Part shown: positions 33,810-42,275 of the stretch, piece by piece
Layout of the letters: the number at the start of each line of letters is the position of its first letter
Numbering within the stretch: position 1 is the first letter of the stretch
NCBI RefSeq assembly: GCF_916618955.1
Contig: NZ_OU745390.1
Coordinates: 4,340,001 to 4,404,000 of the forward strand
Length of the DNA: 64,000 bases
DNA from: Pseudomonas sp. Marseille-Q3773
GTDB taxonomy: Bacteria > Pseudomonadota > Gammaproteobacteria > Pseudomonadales > Pseudomonadaceae
Reading direction: 5' to 3'
The notes under the pieces: generated by a model
What the model saw: the letters and a program-made list of their open reading frames with translations, nothing else
What the model was told of the DNA's origin: nothing
The model's database searches: none
Program-made: the position numbers and the translations under genes

Positions 33810-34857
33810 GGAGGACTTCAGGCGATGGTGAATCCTCACTATGCGCCGTCAGGCCAGCCAGTCAAGGCTGAGCAGCAGTCGCCCCTGCTGCCCCGGCGGC
33901 GAACGATGCACCAAGCCAGCGCCTTCGTTGCCCTGCCACTTCTCGCCCTTGAGCAGCGCTACGTCGCCTGGTTGCAGACGCTGAATGTTATCCACAGGAG
34001 GCTGCGCGGTGGGTAGATCCAGGCCCTCACTCGCCTGCCGGGGCACCCATTCGGTCCCCGGCCCAGGGTGGGTGGAAAGCAAGCGCAGCGGCACTTTACC
34101 CACAGGGAGGCGGGGGCACAGGGCCCCCGCCAATACACGGAGGCGTAATCCGACCCGCCGTGCGCCAACCAGGCAGGTATAGGCCGCGACCAGCCAGTTC
34201 ACATCGGCGACGAATGCTTCATAGCCGTGCAGATCCGCTGTTTCACGCAAAAGCTCGGGCAATACCGGCATGTGCTGCTCGTCGACGTCAATTACCCGCT
34301 GGTCCGCCAAACACAGGCCAAGGCTAACGGCAAGAGCGGCAAAGTCTTCCAACTGCGCCGGCAAGCGTCGACGCCATACAGCCAGGTTGACGCCGTCCTG
34401 CAGCACGTCGGTCAGCACCTGGGGCGTCTCACCGAAGGCCTGAAAGATATCCACAGATTTGCGTACGGGGATCACGCTGCAACCTCCTCCTGCCAAGGAC
34501 CGAACGGGTCGGGCAGGCGCAACCAGCCCATGGGTCCCAGGGCCATCTCCTCGTCGGTCAACAAGCATGCATCGAGTGCTGTGGATAATTCAGCGAAATC
34601 GATATTTTGCCCGATGAACACCAGCTCCTGGCGGCAGTCACCGCTTTCGGCAGTCCAGTGGTCAAGGATCGCCGCGGTGTTATCCACATCCTGCGGCCAC
34701 TGTTCGCGGGGAACGAAGCGCCACCAGCGCCCCGCCAGTCCGTGGCGCATCATGCCACCCGCTTGCGACCAGCTACCGGCCTCCTGGAACTTGCTGGCCA
34801 ACCAGAAAAAGCCTTTTGAACGTAGTAGCCGGCCATTGCTCCAGGGCGTGTGGATAA
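32999..34857. other. Cluster of seven perfect DnaA boxes in zinc-operon coding DNA
   Basis: TTATCCACA or its complement at 32999-33007, 33058-33066, 33193-33201, 33988-33996, 34580-34588, 34680-34688 and 34849-34857; near matches at 34447 (ATATCCACA) and 34872 (TGTGGATGA). The boxes fall in three genes and are read in all three codon phases (for example VDN, LST, IHT, YPQ), so protein sequence does not explain them. Both orientations occur. Function is inference: DnaA titration, as at E. coli datA. Confidence 0.7.
33849..34475 (-). CDS. DUF1826 protein of the zinc operon
   Basis: 208 residues, soluble, function not known. The start is a GTG at 34475 that overlaps the zigA stop (GTGA) with AGGAGG upstream, which indicates translational coupling. 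Features: a helical N-terminal half ([29 protein letters not shown]), then [33 protein letters not shown], and a cupin-like C-terminal end (THPGPGTEW..., [14 protein letters not shown]...LVHRSPPG) with conserved His residues. DUF1826 genes commonly sit beside COG0523 GTPase genes, which suggests a role in zinc limitation. Longer upstream frames overlap zigA and are rejected. Confidence 0.82.
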   Translation of the reverse strand: MIPVRKSVDIFQAFGETPQVLTDVLQDGVNLAVWRRRLPAQLEDFAALAVSLGLCLADQRVIDVDEQHMPVLPELLRETADLHGYEAFVADVNWLVAAYTCLVGARRVGLRLRVLAGALCPRLPVGKVPLRLLSTHPGPGTEWVPRQASEGLDLPTAQPPVDNIQRLQPGDVALLKGEKWQGNEGAGLVHRSPPGQQGRLLLSLDWLA

Positions 34858-35680
34858 AGTCGAAAAAGCGCTGTGGATGAAGCGGCCGCCGAGCCTGCCA
34901 GGTGGTGGCCGCGATACCGTACTCTTCTGTTTCAGGTACGTGTTCGCCGCGCAGTTCCTGGAGCCAGCCAGGAGCCTGGGCGGCCTGGTCGAAGTCGAAC
35001 AGGCCGGTATCGAGGATACGCGCCAGCGGGACCTGGCCCATGATCATCGGTATGATCTGCGCTCGCGCGTTAAGGCTACGCAGGATCGCCATGAGCTCTT
35101 CGCGCTGGTGCTGGCTGATCAGGTCGATCTTGCTCAACAACAACACATCGGCGAACTCGACCTGTTCGATAAGCAGGTCGCTGATCGAACGCTCGTCCTC
35201 TTCACCCAGGGTCTCGCCACGGCTGGCCAGGCTGTCGGCGGCCTGGTAATCACGCATGAAGTTCAGGCCATCGACCACAGTAACCATGGTGTCCAGCCGC
35301 GCCATGTCGGAAAGGCTGCGGCCCTGTTCGTCGCGAAAGGTAAAGGTCTCGGCCACAGGCAGCGGCTCGGAGATTCCAGTGGACTCGATCAGCAGATAAT
35401 CGAACCGACCTTCCCCGGCGAGCCGCGCCACCTCCTCGAGCAGGTCTTCACGCAACGTGCAGCAGATACAGCCATTGCTCATCTCCACCAACTTTTCTTC
35501 AGCACGGTTGAGGCTGACATTGCGCTGCACCTCGCTGGCGTCGATGTTGATTTCGCTCATGTCATTGACGATGACCGCGACCCGCAGGTTGTCGCGGTTG
35601 CGCAGCACATGGTTGAGCAATGTGCTCTTGCCGGCGCCAAGGAAGCCGGACAGCACGGTAACAGGGAGACGATTGGACAT
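34472..35680 (-). CDS. zigA: Zinc-responsive COG0523 GTPase (ZigA/YciC-type)
   Basis: 402-residue G3E GTPase thought to deliver zinc to essential proteins during starvation. It has Walker [11 protein letters not shown] (11-20), the metal-binding GCICC (70-74), ESTGISEP, and SKID as the guanine motif. A CobW_C domain (about 270-400) includes GFFWLASK and a His-poor tail. The start at 35680 follows family length. A Zur-box dyad lies about 50 bp upstream in the shared promoter with a plus-strand gene, and DUF1826 overlaps its stop. Three DnaA boxes lie in its 3' third. Confidence 0.92.
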   Translation of the reverse strand: MSNRLPVTVLSGFLGAGKSTLLNHVLRNRDNLRVAVIVNDMSEINIDASEVQRNVSLNRAEEKLVEMSNGCICCTLREDLLEEVARLAGEGRFDYLLIESTGISEPLPVAETFTFRDEQGRSLSDMARLDTMVTVVDGLNFMRDYQAADSLASRGETLGEEDERSISDLLIEQVEFADVLLLSKIDLISQHQREELMAILRSLNARAQIIPMIMGQVPLARILDTGLFDFDQAAQAPGWLQELRGEHVPETEEYGIAATTWQARRPLHPQRFFDFIHTPWSNGRLLRSKGFFWLASKFQEAGSWSQAGGMMRHGLAGRWWRFVPREQWPQDVDNTAAILDHWTAESGDCRQELVFIGQNIDFAELSTALDACLLTDEEMALGPMGWLRLPDPFGPWQEEVAA

Positions 35681-35727
35681 GGCAAACCTCTTCAGGCGAA
35701 GCGCATTCGAAACGATGCATTGCATAA

Positions 35728-35742
35728 TGTTATAAAGTAACA
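35728..35742. promoter_or_regulatory. Candidate Zur box in a divergent promoter
   Basis: TGTTA-TAAAG-TAACA inside AATGTTATAAAGTAACAATAC, a good fit to the proteobacterial Zur palindrome (GTTATA...TATAAC type). It lies 48 bp upstream of zigA and 53 bp upstream of the secreted-protein gene, so one Zur dimer pair could repress both directions when zinc is ample. Confidence 0.72.
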
Positions 35743-35794
35743 ATACAATTTCGCCAAGCCGTTCTTGACGACATGTGCTGACAAAAGGATGGAA

Positions 35795-36178
35795 ATGAAA
35801 CTGCTACGCGCCTCGGTGTTGCTATTGCTTGCGCTGCCCACCACCTCGCTGCTCGCCCTGCCACAGGGCGGCTCGTTGGCGCTGTGTACCCGCAGCGCGA
35901 CGCTGCTCGCCTGTCAGGATGGCAAGGGCAGTTTCTATAGCGTTCGCAGCGAAGGCAGCGTCTTTTACCTCCGGGGTTATGACTCCGACAGCCGCCGCCT
36001 TTGGGCACAGACCAACAGCCGCTACGGCACGTTGACCTTTTTTACCGGCCTGGCCAGCGATGGCGAAGCCTGGGTGGGTTACAGCCGACGCATCGGCTGG
36101 ACCACCGTTAACCGCGTGTCCAGTTCCAGTGGGCAACGCTTCAACCTGCATTGCAGCCTGGTCGCCGGCTGCCGTTGA
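35795..36178 (+). CDS. Small secreted protein in the Zur-controlled unit
   Basis: 127 residues, family not recognised. A signal peptide ([21 protein letters not shown]) is followed by a mature part with four cysteines ([17 protein letters not shown] and [12 protein letters not shown]) that can form two disulfides, and aromatic beta strands between. The start at 35795 has AGGA 6 nt before. It is 24 bp upstream of folE2 on the same strand and shares the Zur-box promoter, so it is probably made under zinc starvation. A periplasmic zinc-related role is inference only. Confidence 0.72.
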   Translation: MKLLRASVLLLLALPTTSLLALPQGGSLALCTRSATLLACQDGKGSFYSVRSEGSVFYLRGYDSDSRRLWAQTNSRYGTLTFFTGLASDGEAWVGYSRRIGWTTVNRVSSSSGQRFNLHCSLVAGCR

Positions 36179-36202
36179 AACCCCATTTGTTTGGAATGCC
36201 AG

Positions 36203-37108
36203 ATGACCCAGCTCAAGCTCCCCGACATTGCTACCCAGACCCAGGAATACGCCTTGCCTTTGGACTGGGTGGGGATGTGCGGAATCGCCTTGCCGGTCCA
36301 CTTCGAAGGACACCGAACGGCGGCTACGGTTGATGCTGGCGTAAGCCTCGTGGATGGCAGCTCACGTGGTATCCATATGTCACGGCTATACCTAGCCCTG
36401 GAGGCCCTGGAACACCAGCCTCTTACAACGCTTGCCATTCGCCAGCTACTGTCTGGTTTCCTTAACAGCCATGAAGGGCTGTCCGCAGCAGCCTATCTGC
36501 GCCTGCGCTTTGAGCATCTGCTGAAAAGGCCTGCGCTGGTCAGCCCTTTGCACGGCTGGAAAGCCTATCCCGTAACGGTCGATGCAAGGATCGAGGAAGA
36601 AATGTTCCACGTGGAACTATCCGTTTCCATTCCTTACTCTTCGACCTGCCCATGCTCGGCTGCGCTTGCACGGCAGCTGATCCAGCATCAGTTCCAGGCA
36701 GACTTCCCCACCACGCCGGTCGACAAGGCTGCAGTGTTACAGTGGCTTGGCAGCGCCGGGGGCATCGTCGCGACACCCCACAGCCAACGCAGTAACGCGC
36801 ACATCCAGGTGAGGCTACGCAGCGGACAGCAGCAGCTGCCAATCACCGAACTGATCGATCGCATGGAAGCGAGCCTGGGGACAGCGGTACAGACCGCAGT
36901 CAAGCGTGCCGATGAACAAGCGTTCGCCTTGGCCAATGGCCAGAACCTGATGTTCTGTGAAGACGCCGCTCGGCGTTTGCATAAGGCGTTGCGACAAGTT
37001 GAATGGAGCACAGCTTTCAAACTGCGCGTGGAACATGGAGAAAGCCTGCACGCCCACGATGCTGTCGCGTCCAGCCAGTGGCAGTGGGATATCAGCTACG
37101 CGGCTTGA
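36203..37108 (+). CDS. folE2: GTP cyclohydrolase FolE2 (type IB)
   Basis: Makes dihydroneopterin triphosphate from GTP in the first step of folate synthesis; the type IB enzyme can use metals other than zinc and replaces FolE when zinc is scarce. The 301-residue tunnel-fold protein has PLDWVGMCGIALPV near 19-32, the long central helix region, and the active-site STCPCSAALARQL with Cys149 and Cys151. A GGAATG site precedes the ATG at 36203. It follows the small secreted protein by 24 bp. Bacteria often place folE2 under Zur, and a Zur box lies upstream of this unit. A near-perfect parS lies within it. Confidence 0.95.
   Translation: MTQLKLPDIATQTQEYALPLDWVGMCGIALPVHFEGHRTAATVDAGVSLVDGSSRGIHMSRLYLALEALEHQPLTTLAIRQLLSGFLNSHEGLSAAAYLRLRFEHLLKRPALVSPLHGWKAYPVTVDARIEEEMFHVELSVSIPYSSTCPCSAALARQLIQHQFQADFPTTPVDKAAVLQWLGSAGGIVATPHSQRSNAHIQVRLRSGQQQLPITELIDRMEASLGTAVQTAVKRADEQAFALANGQNLMFCEDAARRLHKALRQVEWSTAFKLRVEHGESLHAHDAVASSQWQWDISYAA
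36603..36618. other. parS-like site (ParB binding) within folE2
   Basis: TGTTCCACGTGGAACT: the 14-bp palindrome GTTCCACGTGGAAC is complete, and 15 of 16 bases match the canonical pseudomonad parS TGTTCCACGTGGAACA. It lies 17 kb from parB and about 27 kb from dnaA, a normal distance for origin-proximal parS. Confidence 0.75.
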
Positions 37109-37619
37109 CCGAACCGCAGTCACTCCCCAACCACACGGCACGGGTATTCATACTGCCTTGCTGCTGCACCCCCGAAGCGTTGAACGTGCCGTTCACCTGG
37201 GTAGTGAACTCGCGGTCGCTGAGGAACGTCGCCTGGCCAGTGCCCTGTGCTCTGGGGCAACTGAACTGGAACTTCCACACGTTGCCAGTGCGGTCGGTAA
37301 TCTTCTGAGTGCAACCTGACTTAGGGTCCTGCAGCGGGATGTCGTTGGTTGCCACTTGCTCTGGCGTCAAGCAAGAACGCACCCCCTTACCACCCACAGT
37401 CACCCCCTGCTTGGCCAGCACGCCTTCCATCATTGCGCGCTGTTCCGGTGGCAGGTTCTTCAACTGGCCGAGCATGAACTCCATGTCGGGTAACGGCTTG
37501 CCATCGACCTGCATGTTGCTGGTGGTCAGCTCCCACAAACCTGGCTGCAGCATTTGCGCATGCACCAACGGGCTGCTCATAGCTAGGGCCAACGCCAACA
37601 GTGGCAGACGAATCTTCAT
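37092..37619 (-). CDS. Secreted DUF3617 protein
   Basis: 175 residues. A signal peptide (MKIRLPLLALALAMSSPLVHA) precedes QMLQPGLWELTTSNMQVDGK, the standard DUF3617 opening. The mature protein has CLTPEQV, a CTQKI cysteine and a FSCPRAQGTGQATF segment (two probable disulfides) and ends in a GxWxGSDCG strand. Function unknown; the family is periplasmic. Ribosome site AGGAG. Its stop overlaps the folE2 3' end by 17 bp in the opposite direction. Confidence 0.85.
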   Translation of the reverse strand: MKIRLPLLALALAMSSPLVHAQMLQPGLWELTTSNMQVDGKPLPDMEFMLGQLKNLPPEQRAMMEGVLAKQGVTVGGKGVRSCLTPEQVATNDIPLQDPKSGCTQKITDRTGNVWKFQFSCPRAQGTGQATFLSDREFTTQVNGTFNASGVQQQGSMNTRAVWLGSDCGSVKPRS

Positions 37620-37751
37620 GGACGAACGCTCCTGGAAAAAAGCCGGTCAACCGAACCGGGCTGAGCCTTAGACGCCAAAACCACCTTCAGGTTGCAAGGC
37701 GGAGCGGGAACGTGTTCTGTTACACAAGTGTACTCGGCAAGCAGGATGCAT

Positions 37752-39191
37752 ATGGATTACCACAGCCCCTACTTCTTCGGTTATCTACTCGGCCTGATCC
37801 ACCTGCTGGGTATCGTCGCCGCACTACATGCACTGTTCACCGTGCGCACTGCCCAAGGCGCAATTGCCTGGGCCATGCCGCTGTTCTTCATTCCCTACCT
37901 CACCTTGATTCCCTACCTGGTTTTCGGTGCGCGCTCGTTCTATGCCTACATCAAGGCCAGGCGCCAGGCCAACCAGGAAATGCACGTTGCCATGGCCAAC
38001 CTCAACTGGCGGCCATGGGTAGAAGAGGCCCTCACTGCCCGCGAGTCGGAAAGCTACGCAGCCTTGCGTGCCATGCCCAAGCTTGGCCGCATGCCCTGCC
38101 TGGCCAACAACCAGGTGAAGCTGCTGATCGATGGGAAAGCGACGTTCGATGCCATATTCACTGCCATCGAGAACGCCCGCGACGTGGTGCTGGTCCAGTT
38201 CTTCATCATTCATGACGACAGCCTTGGTAATGCACTGCAGCAATTACTGCTGCGCAAGGCTGCCGAAGGCGTGCAGATATTCGTCCTGTACGACCGGGTC
38301 GGCAGCCATGCCCTGCCGGCCAGCTACAGTCAGGTCCTGCGCGAAGGCGGCGTACAGATCCATGCCTTCGCCACTCGCCGTGGCTGGTTCAACCGCTTCC
38401 AGGTGAACTTTCGCAACCACCGCAAGATCGTGGTGGTGGATGGCCTGCTCGGTTTCGTCGGCGGCCACAACGTGGGCGATGAATACCTGGGCGAGCACCC
38501 GCAGCTCTCGCCCTGGCGCGATACCCATGTGCAGATCACCGGGCCAGTGCTGGCTTGCCTGCAAGAGTCGTTCGCCGAGGATTGGTATTGGGCCACGCGT
38601 CAGCTGCCGCCGCTGATCCTGCCGGACGCCTACCCGGACGACGGCGTGCTCTGCCAGGCCTTGGCAAGCGGTCCGGCCGACCCACAGGAAACCTGCTCGC
38701 TGTTCTTCATCGAAGCGATTCATTCAGCCTCCCGGCGAGTGTGGATCACCAGCCCGTACTTCATCCCCGACGAAGCGGTATTCGCCGCGTTGCGCCTGGC
38801 GGTACTGCGGGGGGTCGATGTCCGCGTGTTGATACCGTCACGCCCCGATCACCGCATTGTCTATGCCGCCTCCAGCCTGTTTGCCTTCGAAGCGGTGCGT
38901 GCTGGGGTGCGCATGTTCCGCTACCAACCCGGCTTCCTGCACCAGAAGGTGGTGCTGGTGGATGACGAGATCAGCGCGATCGGCAGTGCCAACCTGGATA
39001 ACCGCTCGTTCCGCCTGAACTTCGAAATCACGCTCCTGACGGTAGACCGCAGCTTCGCCGATCAGGTGGAGAGCATGCTGATCAATGACTTTGAACAGGC
39101 TCGGGAAATCACTGCAGAGGACAGTCGTGACACTCATCGGCTACAGCAATTGGGGATGCGGATTGCGCGGCTGATTTCGCCGATTCTGTAA
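37752..39191 (+). CDS. cls: Cardiolipin synthase
   Basis: Phospholipase D-type enzyme that joins two phosphatidylglycerols to cardiolipin in the inner membrane. The 479-residue protein has two N-terminal transmembrane helices ([20 protein letters not shown] and [22 protein letters not shown]) and two HKD motifs: [10 protein letters not shown] near 226 and [23 protein letters not shown] near 400. The start at 37752 is chosen for the AGGA site 6 nt upstream; an ATG at 37746 sits on top of that site. Monocistronic; degenerate REPs follow. Confidence 0.95.
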   Translation: MDYHSPYFFGYLLGLIHLLGIVAALHALFTVRTAQGAIAWAMPLFFIPYLTLIPYLVFGARSFYAYIKARRQANQEMHVAMANLNWRPWVEEALTARESESYAALRAMPKLGRMPCLANNQVKLLIDGKATFDAIFTAIENARDVVLVQFFIIHDDSLGNALQQLLLRKAAEGVQIFVLYDRVGSHALPASYSQVLREGGVQIHAFATRRGWFNRFQVNFRNHRKIVVVDGLLGFVGGHNVGDEYLGEHPQLSPWRDTHVQITGPVLACLQESFAEDWYWATRQLPPLILPDAYPDDGVLCQALASGPADPQETCSLFFIEAIHSASRRVWITSPYFIPDEAVFAALRLAVLRGVDVRVLIPSRPDHRIVYAASSLFAFEAVRAGVRMFRYQPGFLHQKVVLVDDEISAIGSANLDNRSFRLNFEITLLTVDRSFADQVESMLINDFEQAREITAEDSRDTHRLQQLGMRIARLISPIL

Positions 39192-39225
39192 CGAGTGGGC
39201 GCAGTTTCCGCTGCGCGTCGCGGAC

Positions 39226-39298
39226 CTTGCGGGAACGGGTTTACCCATAATTGCGCCGGGACCATCACTGGCGCATTCACGGGTAAACCCGCCCCACA
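39226..39298. repeat. Degenerate REP pair
   Basis: GGGAACGGGTTTACCC and CACGGGTAAACCCGCCCC face each other, with GCGCC/GGCGC inner arms, in the convergent spacer between cls and cfa. Diverged from the 34-bp REPs at 22 kb. Confidence 0.65.
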
Positions 39299-39313
39299 GT
39301 GAAGTAGGGAAGG

Positions 39314-40498
39314 TCAGCGATAAAGGTCTTCACGCGTCCACGGCAGGTCGTGATGCCCATCGGCGTATGGCTTCACTGCCAGAATCTGGTGAAGGTTGAT
39401 CCAGCCCTTTTCAAAGGCGTAGGCACACCCGGCCAGGTACAGGCGCCAGATGCGCAAGGTCTTCTCAGGCACCAGGTCCGCTGCCTTGTGCAACTGGTTT
39501 TCCAGGTTCTCGCTCCAGTGGTGCAAGGTCTTGGCGTAGTGCAGACGCAAGCTTTCCACGTCTACCACTTCCAACCCCGCTTCACAGATACTGGCACTGA
39601 TCATCGACAGGTGTGGCAGTTCTCCATGAGGGAACACATAGCGGTCGATGAAGTCGCCAGCGCCACGCCCGACCGGACGGCCATCGACGTGCTTGGCGGT
39701 GATGCCATGGTTCATCACCAGGCCCCCTTCCCTCACGGCACCGAACAGCTTCTGGCAGTACAGCGCCAGGTTGGCGTGGCCCACATGCTCGAACATGCCA
39801 ACGCTGACCACCTTGTCGAAGCGGCCGTCCTGCGGCAGGTCACGGTAGTCGAGAATCTTCAGTTCGACCTTGCCGTCGAGGCCTTCTGCCTTGACACGCT
39901 CCTGGCCGAGCTTCAGTTGCTCCTTGCTCAAGGTGATGCCGAACACCTTGGCGCCATATTCCCGGGCAGCGAAACGCGCCAGCCCACCCCAGCCACAGCC
40001 TACGTCGAGCAGATAGTCGCCGACGTCCAGGCGCAGCTTGCGACACAAGTGATCGAACTTGTCCTGCTGCGCCTGATCGAGCGTGTTGTCCGGCTCGCGG
40101 AAGTAGGCGCACGAATAGGCCATGTCCTGATCCAGCCACAACTGGTAGAACGCGTTGGAAACGTCATAGTGGTAGGAAATGGCTTCGGCGTCGGTGCTCT
40201 TGTCGTGGGCTTGCCGTTGCGGTGGCGCCTCATCCTCCTCGGTCAGCAACGCTTCGCTCAGCTCATCGCACACGCGTATGGCTTCACCGATATCCCCTTC
40301 CAGCTCCAGCTTGCCCTCGACGAATGCCGTGCCCAGCTGGTCCATGCTTGGGTGGCTCAACTGGCTGATCAGCTGTGGTTCCTTGACCAGAATGGTGACC
40401 TGCGGGCTGGGCCCCAGATCGAACTGGTTACCGTCCCACAGTTTCAGCCGCAGCGGCAGATGCAGGCCCTGCAGTGCCGGTGGAAGTTGCGCAAGCAT
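39314..40498 (-). CDS. cfaB: Cyclopropane-fatty-acid-phospholipid synthase
   Basis: SAM-dependent methylase that turns cis-unsaturated acyl chains of membrane lipids into cyclopropanes, important in stationary phase and solvent stress. The 394-residue product has the SAM loop LLDVGCGWGGLARFAA near 178-193, GITLSKEQ, and the substrate region HYDVSNAFYQLWLDQDMAYSCAYF near 123-146. The ribosome site (AGGAGG, 7 nt before the ATG at 40498) is excellent and excludes a longer upstream frame. Stationary-phase (RpoS) control is known in P. putida; I did not identify the promoter bases. Confidence 0.95.
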   Translation of the reverse strand: MLAQLPPALQGLHLPLRLKLWDGNQFDLGPSPQVTILVKEPQLISQLSHPSMDQLGTAFVEGKLELEGDIGEAIRVCDELSEALLTEEDEAPPQRQAHDKSTDAEAISYHYDVSNAFYQLWLDQDMAYSCAYFREPDNTLDQAQQDKFDHLCRKLRLDVGDYLLDVGCGWGGLARFAAREYGAKVFGITLSKEQLKLGQERVKAEGLDGKVELKILDYRDLPQDGRFDKVVSVGMFEHVGHANLALYCQKLFGAVREGGLVMNHGITAKHVDGRPVGRGAGDFIDRYVFPHGELPHLSMISASICEAGLEVVDVESLRLHYAKTLHHWSENLENQLHKAADLVPEKTLRIWRLYLAGCAYAFEKGWINLHQILAVKPYADGHHDLPWTREDLYR

Positions 40499-40705
40499 GA
40501 ACGACCCTCCTGTCCGTATTTGGCCACGACGCCTGAAATTTCGAACGTCGCCGGAACAGAGTAGTTCATTCGTGGGATGTTTCCTTTTTACGAGACCATG
40601 GTCTAGAACCAACTGATCCTGTCCCGCTAGCAGATTGTATACAATTTTTGCAGCTCAGCTTAACCTTGTGCCCCTCTCGCGCTTCTTCATCCTGGAGTTG
40701 AACCC

Positions 40706-42106
40706 ATGAAATCCTATGACGTGGTGATCATCGGCGGCGGCCCTGGCGGCTACAACGCAGCCATCCGTGCCGGCCAGCTGGGCCTCAGCGTCGCCTGCGT
40801 GGAAGGCCGCTCGACCCTCGGCGGCACCTGCCTGAACGTGGGCTGCATGCCTTCCAAGGCACTGCTGCACGCGTCCGAGCTTTACGAAGCCGCCAGCGGT
40901 AGCGAATTCGCCCACCTCGGTATCGAGGTGAAGCCTAACCTCAACCTCGCCCAGATGATGAAACAGAAGGACGAGAGCGTGACCGGCCTGACCAAGGGCA
41001 TCGAGTACCTGTTCCGCAAGAACAAGGTCGACTGGATCAAGGGCTGGGGTCGCCTGGATGGCGTTGGCAAGGTCGTGGTCAAGGCCGAGGACGGCAGCGA
41101 AACTGCATTACAGGCCAAGGACATCGTGATTGCCACTGGCTCCGAGCCGACGCCGTTGCCAGGCGTGACCATCGACAACCAGCGCATCATCGACTCGACC
41201 GGCGCACTGTCGCTGCCACAGGTACCCAAGCACCTGGTCGTCATCGGTGCCGGCGTCATCGGCCTCGAGCTGGGTTCGGTATGGCGACGCCTGGGCAGCC
41301 AGGTCACGGTCATTGAATACCTCGACCGCATCTGCCCGGGCACCGACGAAGAAACCGCCAAGACCCTGCAGAAGGCATTGGCCAAGCAAGGCATGGTGTT
41401 CAAGCTGGGCAGCAAGGTGACCCAGGCCAACGCCAGCGCCGAAGGCGTCAGCCTGACCCTGGAGCCTGCGGCCGGCGGCCACGCAGAAACGCTGCAGGCC
41501 GACTACGTACTGGTCGCCATCGGCCGCCGCCCTTATACCCAAGGGCTGAACCTGGAAAGCGTGGGCCTGGCAACCGACAAGCGCGGCATGCTCGGCAACG
41601 ACCACCACCGCACGTCTGTGCCCGGCATCTGGGTGATTGGCGACGTCACTTCTGGCCCGATGCTGGCGCACAAGGCCGAAGACGAAGCGGTGGCCTGCAT
41701 CGAACGCATCGCCGGCAAGCCTCACGAGGTCAACTACAACCTCATCCCGGGTGTGATCTACACGCGTCCGGAGCTGGCCAGCGTGGGCAAGACCGAAGAG
41801 CAGCTCAAGGCCGAAGGCCGTGCCTACAAGGTCGGCAAGTTCCCTTTCACGGCGAACAGCCGTGCCAAGATCAACCATGAGACCGAAGGTTTCGCCAAGG
41901 TCATCGCTGATGCCCAGACCGATGAAGTGCTGGGTGTGCACCTGGTGGGACCGAGTGTCAGCGAGATGATTGGTGAGTTCTGCGTGGCCATGGAGTTCTC
42001 GGCCTCGGCAGAGGACATTGCCCTCACCTGCCACCCCCACCCGACCCGCTCCGAGGCCTTGCGCCAGGCAGCGATGAATGTGGATGGGATGGCGATGCAG
42101 ATCTGA
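40706..42106 (+). CDS. lpd3: Dihydrolipoamide dehydrogenase, LPD-3 type
   Basis: FAD- and NAD-dependent flavoprotein that reoxidises lipoamide in 2-oxo-acid dehydrogenase or glycine cleavage complexes. The 466-residue chain has the FAD loop IIGGGPGGYNAAIRAGQLG (about 8-26), the redox disulfide GGTCLNVGCMPSKAL (about 39-53), the NAD loop VIGAGVIGLELGSVWRRLG, a second FAD motif VIGDVTSGPMLAHKAEDEA and the C-terminal HPHPTRSEA with the catalytic His-Glu. Sequence and isolation from any dehydrogenase complex genes fit P. putida LPD-3. Ribosome site GGAG. Confidence 0.94.
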   Translation: MKSYDVVIIGGGPGGYNAAIRAGQLGLSVACVEGRSTLGGTCLNVGCMPSKALLHASELYEAASGSEFAHLGIEVKPNLNLAQMMKQKDESVTGLTKGIEYLFRKNKVDWIKGWGRLDGVGKVVVKAEDGSETALQAKDIVIATGSEPTPLPGVTIDNQRIIDSTGALSLPQVPKHLVVIGAGVIGLELGSVWRRLGSQVTVIEYLDRICPGTDEETAKTLQKALAKQGMVFKLGSKVTQANASAEGVSLTLEPAAGGHAETLQADYVLVAIGRRPYTQGLNLESVGLATDKRGMLGNDHHRTSVPGIWVIGDVTSGPMLAHKAEDEAVACIERIAGKPHEVNYNLIPGVIYTRPELASVGKTEEQLKAEGRAYKVGKFPFTANSRAKINHETEGFAKVIADAQTDEVLGVHLVGPSVSEMIGEFCVAMEFSASAEDIALTCHPHPTRSEALRQAAMNVDGMAMQI

Positions 42107-42120
42107 GGCAGGACTGCGGA

Positions 42121-42185
42121 GGGCTGCATTGCAGCCCTTTCGCGACACAAGGCCGCTATGGCCATGGTTGGCCTGAGCGGCCTTG
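42121..42185. repeat. Dispersed CACAAGG-type repeat and hairpins after lpd3
   Basis: GGGCTGC-ATT-GCAGCCC (42121-42137) followed by TTTCGCGACACAAGGCCGCT, then AGCGGCCTT (42177-42185) pairing with AAGGCCGCT. It matches the repeat family seen at 1904, 5003 and 44965. The first hairpin with its TTT may terminate lpd3. Confidence 0.65.
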
Positions 42186-42198
42186 TGGCTTGGGGTGG

Positions 42199-42275
42199 CC
42201 GGGGCAACCAGAGCATTGCTCGCCCCGGCTTGCGCCTTACTCGACCGTAACCGACTTCGCCAGGTTCCGCGGCTG
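42199..42275. other. attTn7 and glmS terminator hairpin
   Basis: The glmS 3' end (encoding LAKSVTVE) is the conserved TnsD recognition region, and Tn7 inserts about 25 bp past the stop, near 42212. Normal sequence runs from glmS into lpd3, so the site is unoccupied. CCGGGGC/GCCCCGG (42199-42205 and 42222-42228) forms a hairpin there that probably ends the glmS transcript. Confidence 0.65.
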
